Part shown: positions 35,111 to 43,702 of the stretch, piece after piece | How the letters are laid out: the number at the start of each line of letters is the position of its first letter | Numbering within the stretch: the stretch's first letter is position 1 | Source of the DNA: Bombilactobacillus mellifer | GTDB lineage: Bacteria > Bacillota > Bacilli > Lactobacillales > Lactobacillaceae | Assembly (NCBI RefSeq): GCF_000970795.1 | Contig: NZ_KQ034028.1 | Location: 1,085,839-1,149,838 of the forward strand | Length of the DNA stretch: 64,000 nt | Direction of reading: 5' to 3' | Notes under the pieces: generated by a model | Seen by the model: only the letters and a program-made list of their open reading frames with translations | Databases searched by the model: none | What the model was told of the DNA's origin: nothing | Program-made: the position numbers and the translations under genes

Positions 35111-35793
35111 GTTAAAGATGAGTCTAAGTCTGATTGTGCCCTTATCGATAATCAAAATAAGCAGATAACTAGCTTGTTCTGGAAAGTATTTCAAACGACA
35201 ACCATTTTATCATCGACTTCATTAAAATATTTATCAAGAGCGAAACATTTATAGACGTACTTCGATGTCGTTAGGAGTAATTTAGCCATTAATATCTAGG
35301 CTATTTCATCAAGGAGTTACCAAGTCTAATTATTGCCAATAAACCTTTTTAATTTAGAAAATATCCCCGTGAGCTATTTGTTCAGCTAGCTCATTCACAG
35401 TGTAGCTTTTTAGCTCTGCAAACATCAAAAATGCCGTTGTCCTCACCAAAATGCAGGAATAACGTTTAATAATACGGTAACTGTGCCTAATATGATACTA
35501 CCCGTTTTATCTTTTGTAGTAGACACCAAATAATAAAATTCGCTTATTACCAGTAATTTTATTATAGCTGTACTTTATCCATGTTCAATATTCTTTGAAT
35601 AGTATTGAGTTGTATTCAGGTCCTAGTTCCTCCTCTTGATCTCTTGTGCTCTTTAACCCGGTGCGGATAACTTTTAAAGGCTGCTTATTAGCTTTTGTCA
35701 GTGGCTTGGGTTTAATTCGCTAAGCTAATTTCGCCAAGACAATTCCATGAATAATGGAATTATTATATAGATACAATAATAACTTGCTAATAT
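35111..35793. other. Gene-poor region downstream of ssrA
   Basis: About 680 bases with no secure gene. On the minus strand, a promoter at 35561-35588 faces short frames: GTG at 35526 to TGA at 35443 (27 residues, hydrophobic, ending VIPAFW) and, in another frame, a 31-codon stretch ending AEQIAHGDIF at 35354. These may be gene remnants. A perfect palindrome AATTCCAT/ATGGAATT lies at 35741-35761. The 3' end of ssrA is a common integration site, but no repeat of its end was found here. Confidence 0.4.
35561..35588 (-). promoter_or_regulatory. Minus-strand promoter in the region after ssrA
   Basis: TTGAAC (35588-35583), 16-base spacer, perfect TATAAT (35566-35561). No recognised gene follows. 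Confidence 0.5.
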
Positions 35794-35839
35794 TTAAAAA
35801 AATAAAAAGCCCGAGGAGATTTGTACTAGTTACCTCGGG
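35794..35839 (-). terminator. Terminator after the cation efflux gene
   Basis: On the minus strand CCCGAGG/CCTCGGG stem, followed by CTTTTTATTTTTTT. Confidence 0.85.
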
Positions 35840-35910
35840 TAAATACTTAAAATAAAGAAATAACTGCATATTATCGGCGGCTGCAGCTGATTATGGTTTT
35901 AAAATCTTCC

Positions 35911-36786
35911 CTAATTAACTGTTGGCTCTACATGCACATCCACATCAAAAATATGGTATTTATTTTGTAAAAGGTGTTCGATTTGTTCCGTAACTGCATG
36001 ACTACGGCGAACAGTCAAATCCGGATCCATTAAAACAACTACTTCCAAAAAAATATTATCGCCATAACTACGGCCTCGAATTTTTTTAACACCGCGAACA
36101 AAAGGAATTTGTGCAACAGCTTGTTGATACTGAACTAATTTTTTTTCATCAAAACCGTCTGATAGCGAAAAACTACTATCGCGAAAAATATCCCAAGCCG
36201 TTTTTAAAATTAAGCCACCAATGACCAAGGCTGCCCCATTATCTAACCAGGGAATTTTCAAGGCAGCTGCAATTACGGCAACCGCTGTTCCCAAACTAGT
36301 CCAAACATCACTCAAATTGTCTTTGGCTGCTGCAAGTAAGGCTGTACTGTGCACTTTACGAGCCAATCTTCGGTTAAACTCGTAAACAAATACCATAATT
36401 CCGGCAGAAACCAGTCCCGCTAATCCAGCCCAAGGATCAGGCATGGAAGTTTCATTTTGAAAAATATTAATAAGCGCATTAATACATACTTGTAACCCCA
36501 CCATAACCATAATAAGTGAAGTTACTAAACTAGCGATATTTTCCGACTTCCAATGTCCATAATGATGCTCTTGATCGGAAGGTTTTCGCGAAATTTGTAA
36601 ACCGATTAAAACGGTGATCGAAGAAATCAGATCTGTAAAATTATTCAAGCCGTCAGCTCTTAAGGCTTCGGAGTGAGCATAAAAACTGACTAACAATTTT
36701 AAAATGGCAATGCAAAAATAAGCGACTAAACTTAATAAGGCGCCGCCTTCAGCGGCTTTAATTTGTTGGTAACGTTGCTTGATCAT
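35911..36786 (-). CDS. Cation diffusion facilitator family efflux protein
   Basis: A 291-residue membrane protein with six helices and a C-terminal cytoplasmic domain. It exports divalent metal ions by proton exchange. Metal residues are expected in ALRADGLNNFTDL (helix 2) and AAKDNLSDVWTS (helix 5), where the Asn/Asp pattern (N..D and D..D) is closer to Mn-exporting MntE-type members than to His-containing Zn exporters, although this is only a hint. The HHYGHWKSENIA loop is typical. It is a single gene with its own terminator. Confidence 0.88.
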   Translation of the reverse strand: MIKQRYQQIKAAEGGALLSLVAYFCIAILKLLVSFYAHSEALRADGLNNFTDLISSITVLIGLQISRKPSDQEHHYGHWKSENIASLVTSLIMVMVGLQVCINALINIFQNETSMPDPWAGLAGLVSAGIMVFVYEFNRRLARKVHSTALLAAAKDNLSDVWTSLGTAVAVIAAALKIPWLDNGAALVIGGLILKTAWDIFRDSSFSLSDGFDEKKLVQYQQAVAQIPFVRGVKKIRGRSYGDNIFLEVVVLMDPDLTVRRSHAVTEQIEHLLQNKYHIFDVDVHVEPTVN

Positions 36787-36942
36787 GAGTATTTACCCTC
36801 TTGTATTAAAGAATAAATCATTTTGTATTAGAAGGACATTTTAAGCATCATGGCGCTAGTTAGTCAACAATTGATAATTTTTTAGGATATTTAATACGAT
36901 AATTTAAGAAAACCTAATTTTTAGCACTCTTAGTGATCAGAC

Positions 36943-36976
36943 CAATCAAAAAGCCTAGATGCTTTACATCTAGGCT
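36943..36976 (-). terminator. Terminator after ackA
   Basis: On the minus strand AGCCTAGAT/ATCTAGGCT stem followed by TTTTTGATT, 27 bases after the ackA stop. Confidence 0.82.
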
Positions 36977-37003
36977 ATGATGATAAAAATCTTGCATTCC
37001 AGA

Positions 37004-38194
37004 TTACGGAACTAAGCGCATGAATTCACGAGCAATTACTAATTCTTCGTTGGTTGGAACCATGAGCGCAGTAATTGCTGAATCCGAAGTCGTGATTATC
37101 CGTTCTCCCGACCCCTGCTCATTTGCTTGATCATCAACGTGGACTCCAAGATAAGCAAAATTTTGTAAAATAGCTTTACGAATAGCGGCATTGTTTTCAC
37201 CCACACCGGCTGTGAAAATAAATACATCTGCCCCGTTCATTTCCGCTAAATAACTGCCGACGTATTTCACAATTCGATTAATAAAAACATCAATTGCTAA
37301 TTTGGCTCGCGGATTAGTATCTTTAACTGCAATTAAATCCCGCATATCCGGCGAGATACCGGAAAGGCCTTTCAAGCCTGATTCATTGTTTAAAATTTGA
37401 ATCATATCTTGAATATTCGTGAGATGCAATTTTTCCATTAAAAAGGCGACCAAGGAGATATCAATATCTCCCGCACGTGAACTCATAGTAACTCCCGATA
37501 TAGGAGTAAAACCCATAGAAGTATCAATTGCCTGACCATCTTGGATTGCAGTTATCGAAACGCCACTGCCAATATGCATACTAATTATTTTTAACTTTTG
37601 ATAGTCCTGCTGTAAAAACCGAGCAGCTTCATGTGAAACGTAATTATGACTAGTGCCGTGAGCCCCATAATGTCGCGCACCATATTTTTTTTCATATTCT
37701 AACGGAATGGAATAAACTTGATTAACACGCGGCAAGTTTTGATAAAAGGTCGTATCAAAAACTGCTACCTGTGGTACATCAGGTAACATTTGTGCAAATG
37801 CCTCAATGCCCTTCAGTTCTGCTGGATTATGCAAAGGAGCAAATTCATTTAACTTATCTAGTTGTTGTAAATTCGTAGCTTCAATAACCGTAGAGTCTTG
37901 GAAATATGGTCCCCCCGATACAACTCGATGTCCTACTCCAGATAAGTCCGTAATAGTATTAATCACTTGTTGTTTTTCCAATTGATTTACTAATAACTCT
38001 ACCGCGGCTGCATGAGTCGGGATATTTTGTTGCGACTGATATTGGTGACCGTGATAAGTCATGGTAAAGGTTGATTGATCTAAACCTAAACGGTCCACCA
38101 TCCCTTGAGCAATGACTTCTTCAGTGGGCATCAAAAACAATTTAAACTTCAAGGTTGAGCTCCCTGAGTTTACAATTAATACTTTACGTTCCAA
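37004..38194 (-). CDS. ackA: Acetate kinase
   Basis: A 396-residue ASKHA-fold kinase making acetate and ATP from acetyl phosphate. N-terminal LIVNSGSSTLKFKL, VFDTTFYQNLP, the RHYGAHGTSHNYVS segment and the FTAGVGENNAAIR loop are present. The start is TTG at 38194, directly after the TAA of the methyltransferase gene, with GAGGAGG as ribosome site inside that gene's last codons, so translation is coupled. Pta, its partner, is at 52816-53784. ytxK-ackA behind comG is the order seen in many Bacilli. Confidence 0.97.
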   Translation of the reverse strand: MERKVLIVNSGSSTLKFKLFLMPTEEVIAQGMVDRLGLDQSTFTMTYHGHQYQSQQNIPTHAAAVELLVNQLEKQQVINTITDLSGVGHRVVSGGPYFQDSTVIEATNLQQLDKLNEFAPLHNPAELKGIEAFAQMLPDVPQVAVFDTTFYQNLPRVNQVYSIPLEYEKKYGARHYGAHGTSHNYVSHEAARFLQQDYQKLKIISMHIGSGVSITAIQDGQAIDTSMGFTPISGVTMSSRAGDIDISLVAFLMEKLHLTNIQDMIQILNNESGLKGLSGISPDMRDLIAVKDTNPRAKLAIDVFINRIVKYVGSYLAEMNGADVFIFTAGVGENNAAIRKAILQNFAYLGVHVDDQANEQGSGERIITTSDSAITALMVPTNEELVIAREFMRLVP

Positions 38195-39226
38195 TTAATT
38201 ATCCTCCTCATTAAACGTCTTGTGACTCCAAGTTTGTAAATTGTGTTTTAAAGCATTGACGGCATCTTTATTTTGTAAATCCGGCAAAGTCCCCATCAAA
38301 ACTGGGCTGGCTTGGTGCGCCTTGGGTCCATGTTTTTGAAGTACTATAAGTGATTTGGCAGCGGCCTTTGAAGCAAATAATTTGGGTGGCAAAGTTAGCA
38401 CAGCTTGTAAAAACACTTTTTCAACCATCCATTGCGCTAAAGTAGTCGCTTGTTCGGTTTCAAAAATTTGTGCAGGTACTATAAAAATGCCAATTCCCCC
38501 AGCCCGCAAATTATTCATTGTCTGCTCCATGAGTAGATGGTGGGCATATGAATGTCCCGTAGTCGCCTTGGTTTGAAAATCTAAAGCATTATTGTCCAAA
38601 GGATAGTAGCCCACCGGTAAATCACTTAAAGCAAGATCACAATCGGAAATCATCCAAGCAGCGATGGCATCTTGGTGATATAAGTCGATTGATTCATGAA
38701 TTAATTGGGCATAAGAATCCGCTAAAGCCAGTTGGACATCATCATTATCTAAGCCATGCAAATTCAAAGTTAATGCTGTACTCTTTTGCAACTCTAGCTT
38801 AGTTTCCAATAATAAATTACCGGTACCCACACAGGGATCCACTACTTCATAAACTGGTCTTGATTGTGCGTGAAAGATTTCAGCAATAATCAAAGCGCAA
38901 AATGTGCCCACAATATCCGGCGACATTAAATGATTCACATCCGTTTGATCCGTCTTTTGTGCTTTCACAATATTTAATTCTACCGCTTTTTTGATGATTG
39001 GAAGAGGATAATCTGCAAAATTAAACTTTTGGTATTGTTGATTGAGCTTCACAACTTGTTCGGGTGTGGGAAAACCATCTTCTACAAACGTTTTTTGCTG
39101 GTACCAATTAAATAAATTTTCTGAAAGTGCATTCGTATAACTTTCATTTAAAAATTTTTGTAGTTGGGCTGTAGTTTGATCTACCAACTGGTAAATTTTT
39201 GCAATTTCATTTTGATCGTTCGCCAT
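38195..39226 (-). CDS. YtxK-type class I SAM-dependent methyltransferase
   Basis: A 343-residue protein related to N6-adenine DNA methylases of the HsdM type. SAM motif I is VVDPCVGTGNLLLET, an NHLMSPDIVG segment precedes it, and the catalytic position normally reading NPPF is SDLPVGYYPL. That variant is usual for this comG-linked family and leaves its substrate open; RNA or DNA has not been settled to my knowledge. An upstream ATG at 39253 lacks a ribosome site; ATG at 39226 behind GAGGTA was chosen. It lies between comG and ackA and touches ackA. Confidence 0.85.
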   Translation of the reverse strand: MANDQNEIAKIYQLVDQTTAQLQKFLNESYTNALSENLFNWYQQKTFVEDGFPTPEQVVKLNQQYQKFNFADYPLPIIKKAVELNIVKAQKTDQTDVNHLMSPDIVGTFCALIIAEIFHAQSRPVYEVVDPCVGTGNLLLETKLELQKSTALTLNLHGLDNDDVQLALADSYAQLIHESIDLYHQDAIAAWMISDCDLALSDLPVGYYPLDNNALDFQTKATTGHSYAHHLLMEQTMNNLRAGGIGIFIVPAQIFETEQATTLAQWMVEKVFLQAVLTLPPKLFASKAAAKSLIVLQKHGPKAHQASPVLMGTLPDLQNKDAVNALKHNLQTWSHKTFNEEDN

Positions 39227-39276
39227 TAATTTACCTCGATAACTATTATTCATTGTTCATGTTATCGAAAATCAGC

Positions 39277-39375
39277 TTATTTCGCAAAGTTAATTATTCT
39301 TTGTGTATAAACTTGGCTAATTTGGCGTTGCGTAGTCAATTCATGCTGATAAAAATTTAAATATAAAAGCACCAT
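39277..39375 (-). CDS. Short ComGG-like ORF, probably truncated
   Basis: ATG at 39375 lies 8 bases after the comGF stop and the frame ends with TAA at 39277-39279, giving 32 residues. The sequence (LLYLNFYQHELTTQRQIS, then QVYTQRIINFAK) resembles the middle of lactobacillal ComGG minor pilins, a hydrophobic start followed by Gln-rich helix, but ComGG proteins are usually three times longer. It occupies the exact place of comGG, last in the operon. Either the gene is decayed or a very small version works. No strong ribosome site is visible. Confidence 0.4.
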   Translation of the reverse strand: MVLLYLNFYQHELTTQRQISQVYTQRIINFAK

Positions 39376-39382
39376 GATACAT

Positions 39383-39904
39383 TCAAGGTTTAATAACAGT
39401 ACGATGAGAATTGTGGTGGACGCTGCGTGGCGGACCTTTAAAATCAAGATAATATTCCCACTTTCGTTGAATTGAATCGATAATAATAATTTGAAGTGTA
39501 GACTGCTGCCGCTTTAGTACAATATAACCTTGGTTGACAAAAATCGGCATATGGCCGGCTGATTCTCCAGTTAAACGTAACATATTGTTATAAATTGATA
39601 AACGATAAACTTTATTTGGATAGGCGTAATCTGCACCTGTTACAAATTTAGCAGATTTCGCAGTTACTTCGATTAAAGTTGCCGTCTGCGTAATTTTTTC
39701 CAGTTGTAACATAGCTACAGTCCAATCACTAGGTGAACGGGTTAATTGGTGCTTTTGCTGTTGATAATACTGAACTCCTACCATGGCCAGCGATAGGGTC
39801 AAGCTCAGAACTAATAAGGAGATAATGGCTTCACTGAGTAAAAAAGCGGAAAGTCTGGGTTTGGCTGTTATACAATAATTTCCCTGTCGATGTAAATACT
39901 TCAT
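39383..39904 (-). CDS. comGF: ComGF-like competence pseudopilin
   Basis: A 173-residue minor pseudopilin of the DNA-uptake machine. The N-terminal basic stretch is followed by a degenerate prepilin segment, RLSAFLLSEAIISLLVLSL, lacking the usual FTLIE, and then a C-terminal beta-rich domain with IQRKWEYYLDF near the end, as in ComGF. ATG at 39904 follows AAAGGA and overlaps comGE by 74 bases. It is sixth in the comG operon. Confidence 0.78.
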   Translation of the reverse strand: MKYLHRQGNYCITAKPRLSAFLLSEAIISLLVLSLTLSLAMVGVQYYQQQKHQLTRSPSDWTVAMLQLEKITQTATLIEVTAKSAKFVTGADYAYPNKVYRLSIYNNMLRLTGESAGHMPIFVNQGYIVLKRQQSTLQIIIIDSIQRKWEYYLDFKGPPRSVHHNSHRTVIKP

Positions 39905-40139
39905 AATTTCCTTTATTGCGTCGAAAAGTATAGGTTTGATTGTCTAAAGTCAACTTTTTAATTTGTGGATGTGTTAATTTTTGCCATAAGGCGACGCGGG
40001 CATTAGTTTGCGTTTGCGTAATTTGTAATTTTTTTTGCGTCGGAACAATACATAAAGGAATTAATGCTAAGGCCTGCAAAATTAAAAAAAAGCCCAACAT
40101 ATTGTCTAACAATAAAAAACCGCTACGTTTGGGTCTCAA
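39831..40139 (-). CDS. comGE: ComGE-like competence pseudopilin
   Basis: A 102-residue minor pseudopilin. The start is TTG at 40139 behind GGGGGCG, overlapping the comGD end. The prepilin-like signal reads KRSGFLLLDNMLGFFLI: Gly-Phe is kept but the usual Glu at position +5 is Asp, as in several ComGE proteins. A basic, Gln-rich C-terminal half follows. The family assignment rests mainly on position between comGD and comGF and on the helix; direct similarity is low. Confidence 0.7.
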   Translation of the reverse strand: MRPKRSGFLLLDNMLGFFLILQALALIPLCIVPTQKKLQITQTQTNARVALWQKLTHPQIKKLTLDNQTYTFRRNKGNYEVFTSTGKLLYNSQTQTFRFFTQ

Positions 40140-40578
40140 ATAATCGCCCCCAATGTTTTTGTACGGTATAAGTGTAGCGTCGCTTTGTTAATTGTGACAC
40201 AAAATAAATGGTCGTCGGCTCCACAGAACCGTCAGCATGAATAGTTAATTTATTATTGCGTTTTAAAGATGCATTCAAAGTTTTCGGTAAAGTCAAATTG
40301 ACATTCGGTGTTTGCAGACGATAATCGCGAAAAGTAATGATGTGCTGAGCACTATTAAATTCGACTACACAGTTGCTTTTCTCTAAAAAAGCACGTTTCA
40401 AAGACCAATTCCAATTGCTTTGGAATTTGAGTAAAAATAATTTTTCTTGTTGTATCTGCCATTGTTGACCCAAATCTATACTGGGAATGATAATTAACCA
40501 ACAAATCAGATTCAAAGCAATAATGGTTTCGACTAGAGTAAAGGCAAGTTGTCTACTTAGGTTTGGTAACTGTACCAT
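40123..40578 (-). CDS. comGD: ComGD-like competence pseudopilin
   Basis: A 151-residue minor pseudopilin. ATG at 40578 lies inside the end of comGC (26-base overlap). The long upstream frame to 40677 is only a shadow of comGC. The prepilin motif is RQLAFTLVETIIALN, where Glu at +5 is present, followed by the hydrophobic helix and a globular part ending RRYTYTVQKHWGRLF. It shares the operon with ComGC, which it likely joins in the pseudopilus. Confidence 0.8.
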   Translation of the reverse strand: MVQLPNLSRQLAFTLVETIIALNLICWLIIIPSIDLGQQWQIQQEKLFLLKFQSNWNWSLKRAFLEKSNCVVEFNSAQHIITFRDYRLQTPNVNLTLPKTLNASLKRNNKLTIHADGSVEPTTIYFVSQLTKRRYTYTVQKHWGRLFETQT

Positions 40579-40855
40579 CTTCAATAGCGTAACCTCGATC
40601 TGTGGCTTTGTTATATTGTGCTTTAGACAAATAATGTTCATCCAGTAATTTTTGCCAAGTCGGATTAGCTCCTTCATACATATCCACTTGGGTTTGTAAT
40701 GTCGTCTGGAAGGCGGCTTCTGTTTTGGATTGCGCAGCCTGCTTTTGCTGATTAATGTTAGGAATAATAATTAATAATAATAAGGAAATTATAAAAAGCA
40801 CAATAACCATTTCGATTAAAGTAAAGGCTGCATGTTTACGGGTTTTCAACATCAT
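40553..40855 (-). CDS. comGC: ComGC major competence pseudopilin
   Basis: A 100-residue type IV pilin-like protein, the main subunit of the competence pseudopilus. Leader KTRKHAA is cut before FTLIEMVIVLFIISLLLLIIIPNI, the classical methylated-Phe and Glu+5 helix; the residue before the cut is Ala, not Gly. The QQKQAAQSKTEAAFQTTLQTQVDMYE segment is typical. The peptidase ComC is not in this window. The gene follows comGB without a gap. Confidence 0.92.
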   Translation of the reverse strand: MMLKTRKHAAFTLIEMVIVLFIISLLLLIIIPNINQQKQAAQSKTEAAFQTTLQTQVDMYEGANPTWQKLLDEHYLSKAQYNKATDRGYAIEDGTVTKPK

Positions 40856-41857
40856 TTAAAATCCTTTCATCATTGAATAAATAGGCAATAAAATACTCAA
40901 ATATGTTAACAAAATCATGCCTGCAACAATCAAAAAGAAAAAGGGTTGAATTTGATTTATTAAGCGACGTAATTGTTTTTGTAGTTGTTCATGTTTTAAT
41001 TGGGCTAACGTCGCTAATTCAACCGCCATTTGGAAACGTTCATGGCCTAAATTAATGGCCAGATTAATTTCATTGGCTAATAGGGGTTGGCTGTTAATAA
41101 TTTGTTTTAGGCTTTGCCCTGCTAAGATTTTTTCTTTTACCTGTTGGGCTAAACACTGTTGTAATGAACCCTTCGTTAATTGTTGACTAGCCGTCAAAAT
41201 ATCTTGTAATGATAAACCACTTTTGAGAAAAGTTGCTAATCCACTTAAAACGACATAATAATAATAGTTTTGATAAATTCTTCCGATAAACGGCCATTTA
41301 ATTTGATGTAACGCCTTGTGTAAATCATCTACGCGTTGCCAAAACCAAACCTCTACCAAAATAACTCCAATTATTACCAGACTAAATAAGCAAATTCCCA
41401 CCCGATAGGGCGCCGCTAAACGTAGGGGCGGTAACTGTTGGGCCAATTCTAATTTTAAAAAAACCAGTAATGAAGCTAAACAAAATAGTAAAAAACAAGG
41501 GTAAGCTAGTAAATTCAATACTTTTTGCCAATTTTGATGGCGCATTTTTAGAGTGTTAGCGTTTTCTTGTAAGCATTTAATCAAGTCCCCATGCACTTCC
41601 GCAATTGCTAATTGACTAAGAATCGTTTTGGATAATCCCAATTGTTCAAAAGCAATAGCTAAACTAAAACCCCGTTGTAATTGTTCAATCATAAATTGTA
41701 ATTTGGTTTGTTGACGAGGCAAAAGTAATTTAAGCGATTCTAAAGCCATTTCTAAAGAAAAGCCGTTTTTTAACAATTGCGCTAAAGTATAGAGAAAAAA
41801 GCTTTGCTGCTGAGAACTTAATTTAACCGGTGTAAAATTGTTGATAAGTTTGATCAT
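40856..41857 (-). CDS. comGB: ComGB, inner-membrane platform protein of the DNA-uptake system
   Basis: A 333-residue member of the GspF/PilC family with two GspF domains, each of helical bundles, and three membrane helices (about 130-150, 180-200 and 305-330). Motifs QLLKNGFSLEMALE and LKSGLSLQDIL match the two repeats. ATG at 41857 follows AGAGGA and overlaps comGA by 35 bases; the longer frame to 41950 is a shadow of comGA. It anchors the pseudopilus assembly ATPase. Confidence 0.9.
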   Translation of the reverse strand: MIKLINNFTPVKLSSQQQSFFLYTLAQLLKNGFSLEMALESLKLLLPRQQTKLQFMIEQLQRGFSLAIAFEQLGLSKTILSQLAIAEVHGDLIKCLQENANTLKMRHQNWQKVLNLLAYPCFLLFCLASLLVFLKLELAQQLPPLRLAAPYRVGICLFSLVIIGVILVEVWFWQRVDDLHKALHQIKWPFIGRIYQNYYYYVVLSGLATFLKSGLSLQDILTASQQLTKGSLQQCLAQQVKEKILAGQSLKQIINSQPLLANEINLAINLGHERFQMAVELATLAQLKHEQLQKQLRRLINQIQPFFFLIVAGMILLTYLSILLPIYSMMKGF

Positions 41858-42791
41858 CCAACAATCCTCTCTGATAGTCCAGTTGTAATAATTGATGCCA
41901 GTCACCAAAATTACTCTGCGGAATTTTGATAGCTTGTAATAAGTCCTCACCGCTCAGCATATCCCGATAAGCTTTAATACTGCGATCTTTTTGCATGATT
42001 AAACGTTGATAGACAATACAGGTCAGGACTGAATAGAGCTGTTGTTGCGTAATACCTAATTCCATCATGCGCCCCACGACGGCAAACTTGTTTCGAGCAT
42101 GGACGGTCGAAATGACTAAATGGCCACTTAAAGCAGCACGCACAGCCATTTGAGCGGTCTGCTCATCACGAATTTCACCTAAAATTAAAATATCCGGCCG
42201 ATGACGCAAAGACGTTTTAATCAGATCAGCATAACTCATTTGCGCACGGGCATTTACTTGAATTTGTAAAAAGCTCGGTTCGACCACCTCCACTGGATCT
42301 TCTATCGTGAGCACTACTTTTTGTGCACTATAAGCTTTGACCAATTCATACATCGCGGTGGTTTTACCAGAACCTGTCGGCCCGCTAAACAAAATTAAAC
42401 CACGTTGATTAACTAATTGAGGCCACTGCCCCTGTGTCCAGTCCATGGCGGGTTGGCCTAGCGGATAGATCAAGCGAATAACCAAAGATTCACAATTATT
42501 GAAATCTCCTAATGCGGATAAACGTAAATTGATTTGTTGTTGTTGAAACTCAAATTTACGGGCCCCCACTTGCGGCCTTCGATGTTCACTAATATTCATA
42601 TCTGAAGTAAATTTCAAATAACTAATGACGCTAGCCGCAAAATCAGTCTGAAGAATTTGATAGGTATGCAGACCATCTACCTCCCGCATCTTGACCAGCA
42701 CGCGCGATAATTGTGGTAAAAAGAAAATGTCTGATACGAGGCGCTGACAAGCAAAGGTTAATAATTTTTGCGTGTATGTTTCTGGTTTCAT
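41823..42791 (-). CDS. comGA: ComGA, traffic ATPase of the competence pseudopilus
   Basis: A 322-residue GspE/PilT-type ATPase that drives pseudopilus assembly. Walker A FSGPTGSGKTTAMYE, the Asp box VLTIEDPVEV, Walker B ILILGEIRDEQTA and the HARNK His box are all present. It lacks the N-terminal domain of larger GspE proteins, normal for ComGA. ATG at 42791 follows AAGGAGG. It is the first gene of the operon and begins only about 35 bases after the yebC terminator, so its promoter is very close or it uses read-through. Confidence 0.95.
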   Translation of the reverse strand: MKPETYTQKLLTFACQRLVSDIFFLPQLSRVLVKMREVDGLHTYQILQTDFAASVISYLKFTSDMNISEHRRPQVGARKFEFQQQQINLRLSALGDFNNCESLVIRLIYPLGQPAMDWTQGQWPQLVNQRGLILFSGPTGSGKTTAMYELVKAYSAQKVVLTIEDPVEVVEPSFLQIQVNARAQMSYADLIKTSLRHRPDILILGEIRDEQTAQMAVRAALSGHLVISTVHARNKFAVVGRMMELGITQQQLYSVLTCIVYQRLIMQKDRSIKAYRDMLSGEDLLQAIKIPQSNFGDWHQLLQLDYQRGLLDDQTYQQFYTG

Positions 42792-42827
42792 ATTTACCTC
42801 CTTTCATTTAAAAGTACGCAAAAAATA

Positions 42828-42857
42828 AAAAAACTCCCTTTGAGAAGGGAGTTTTTT
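42828..42857 (-). terminator. Terminator after yebC
   Basis: AAAAAACTCCCTT/AAGGGAGTTTTTT hairpin with a four-base loop and T-rich tail, between yebC and comGA. Confidence 0.88.
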
Positions 42858-42877
42858 ATAAATTTCATTTAATCTAA

Positions 42878-43609
42878 TTAATTCTCAAAATTAGCTGCCG
42901 CTGTATAAACTGCAGAAACATCATCATCATCTTCTAATTGCTCAATCATGTGCGTAAACTGATCTTTTTTATCATCAGGCACTGGCACGGTGTTTTTAGG
43001 AACCATGATTAATTCAGCGTTAGCTAATTGATAGCCTTGCTGTTCCAAAGTATCACGTACCGTAGTAAACTCTTTGGGATCGGTATAAATTTCATAAGCG
43101 TCTTCAGATACCTCCAAATCGTCGGCTCCGGCTTCCATCAAATCTTCTAACATCTGATCTTCATCAGCTTCGGTAGTAGTCCGATCAATCACAATATAGC
43201 CTTTACGATCAAATAAATAAGCCACTGATCCCGTAGACCCCATACTGCCGCCATTACGTGTAATAGCTACGCGCACAGAAGTTGCGGTGCGATTTTTGTT
43301 ATCTGTTAAAGTATTGACTAATACTGCTACTCCACCGGGTGCATAACCTTCATAAGTGATTTCTTCATAATTTTCGCCACCAGCACCAGCTGCTTTATCA
43401 ATGGCCCGCTTAATATTATCTTTAGGCATGTTCGCAGCACGAGCTTTATCCATCACTAAACGTAAAGAAGGATTGTTCGCGGGATCAGGATCACCACCCT
43501 TTGCTGCCATGTAAATCTCGCGGGATAATTTCTGGAAAATTTTGCCCCGCTTTGCATCTTGAGCATTTTTCCGGCCTTGAATATTATGCCATTTGGAATG
43601 TCCTGACAT
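42878..43609 (-). CDS. yebC: YebC/PmpR-family protein
   Basis: A 243-residue protein of the YebC/TACO1 family. Start [22 protein letters not shown] is a signature, followed by the [17 protein letters not shown] and [10 protein letters not shown] segments. Members were described as transcription regulators; recent work links them to translation of proline-rich stretches. The acidic C-terminal half is typical. Separate terminators stand on both sides. Confidence 0.95.
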   Translation of the reverse strand: MSGHSKWHNIQGRKNAQDAKRGKIFQKLSREIYMAAKGGDPDPANNPSLRLVMDKARAANMPKDNIKRAIDKAAGAGGENYEEITYEGYAPGGVAVLVNTLTDNKNRTATSVRVAITRNGGSMGSTGSVAYLFDRKGYIVIDRTTTEADEDQMLEDLMEAGADDLEVSEDAYEIYTDPKEFTTVRDTLEQQGYQLANAELIMVPKNTVPVPDDKKDQFTHMIEQLEDDDDVSAVYTAAANFEN

Positions 43610-43664
43610 ACGCGTTTCCTTCTTTCTTACATTAATAATTACATAAAACCGATTGTTATCATAC

Positions 43665-43702
43665 CAAAAAAAGCGCCAGCCTTCAATATTTTCTCTGGTG
43701 CT
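43665..43702 (-). terminator. Terminator after the second VanZ gene
   Basis: AGCACCAG/CTGGCGCT stem with one mismatch, then T7. The 5' arm overlaps the last codons of the VanZ gene. Confidence 0.7.

Noticed and set aside
34679-35910. Integrated element at the ssrA 3' end
   Set aside because: No integrase, no repeat of the ssrA end and no phage-like gene were found, only a gene-poor stretch.
40578-40677. Long N-terminal extension of comGD
   Set aside because: It is the out-of-frame reading of comGC; the prepilin motif sits near the start only if ATG 40578 is used.
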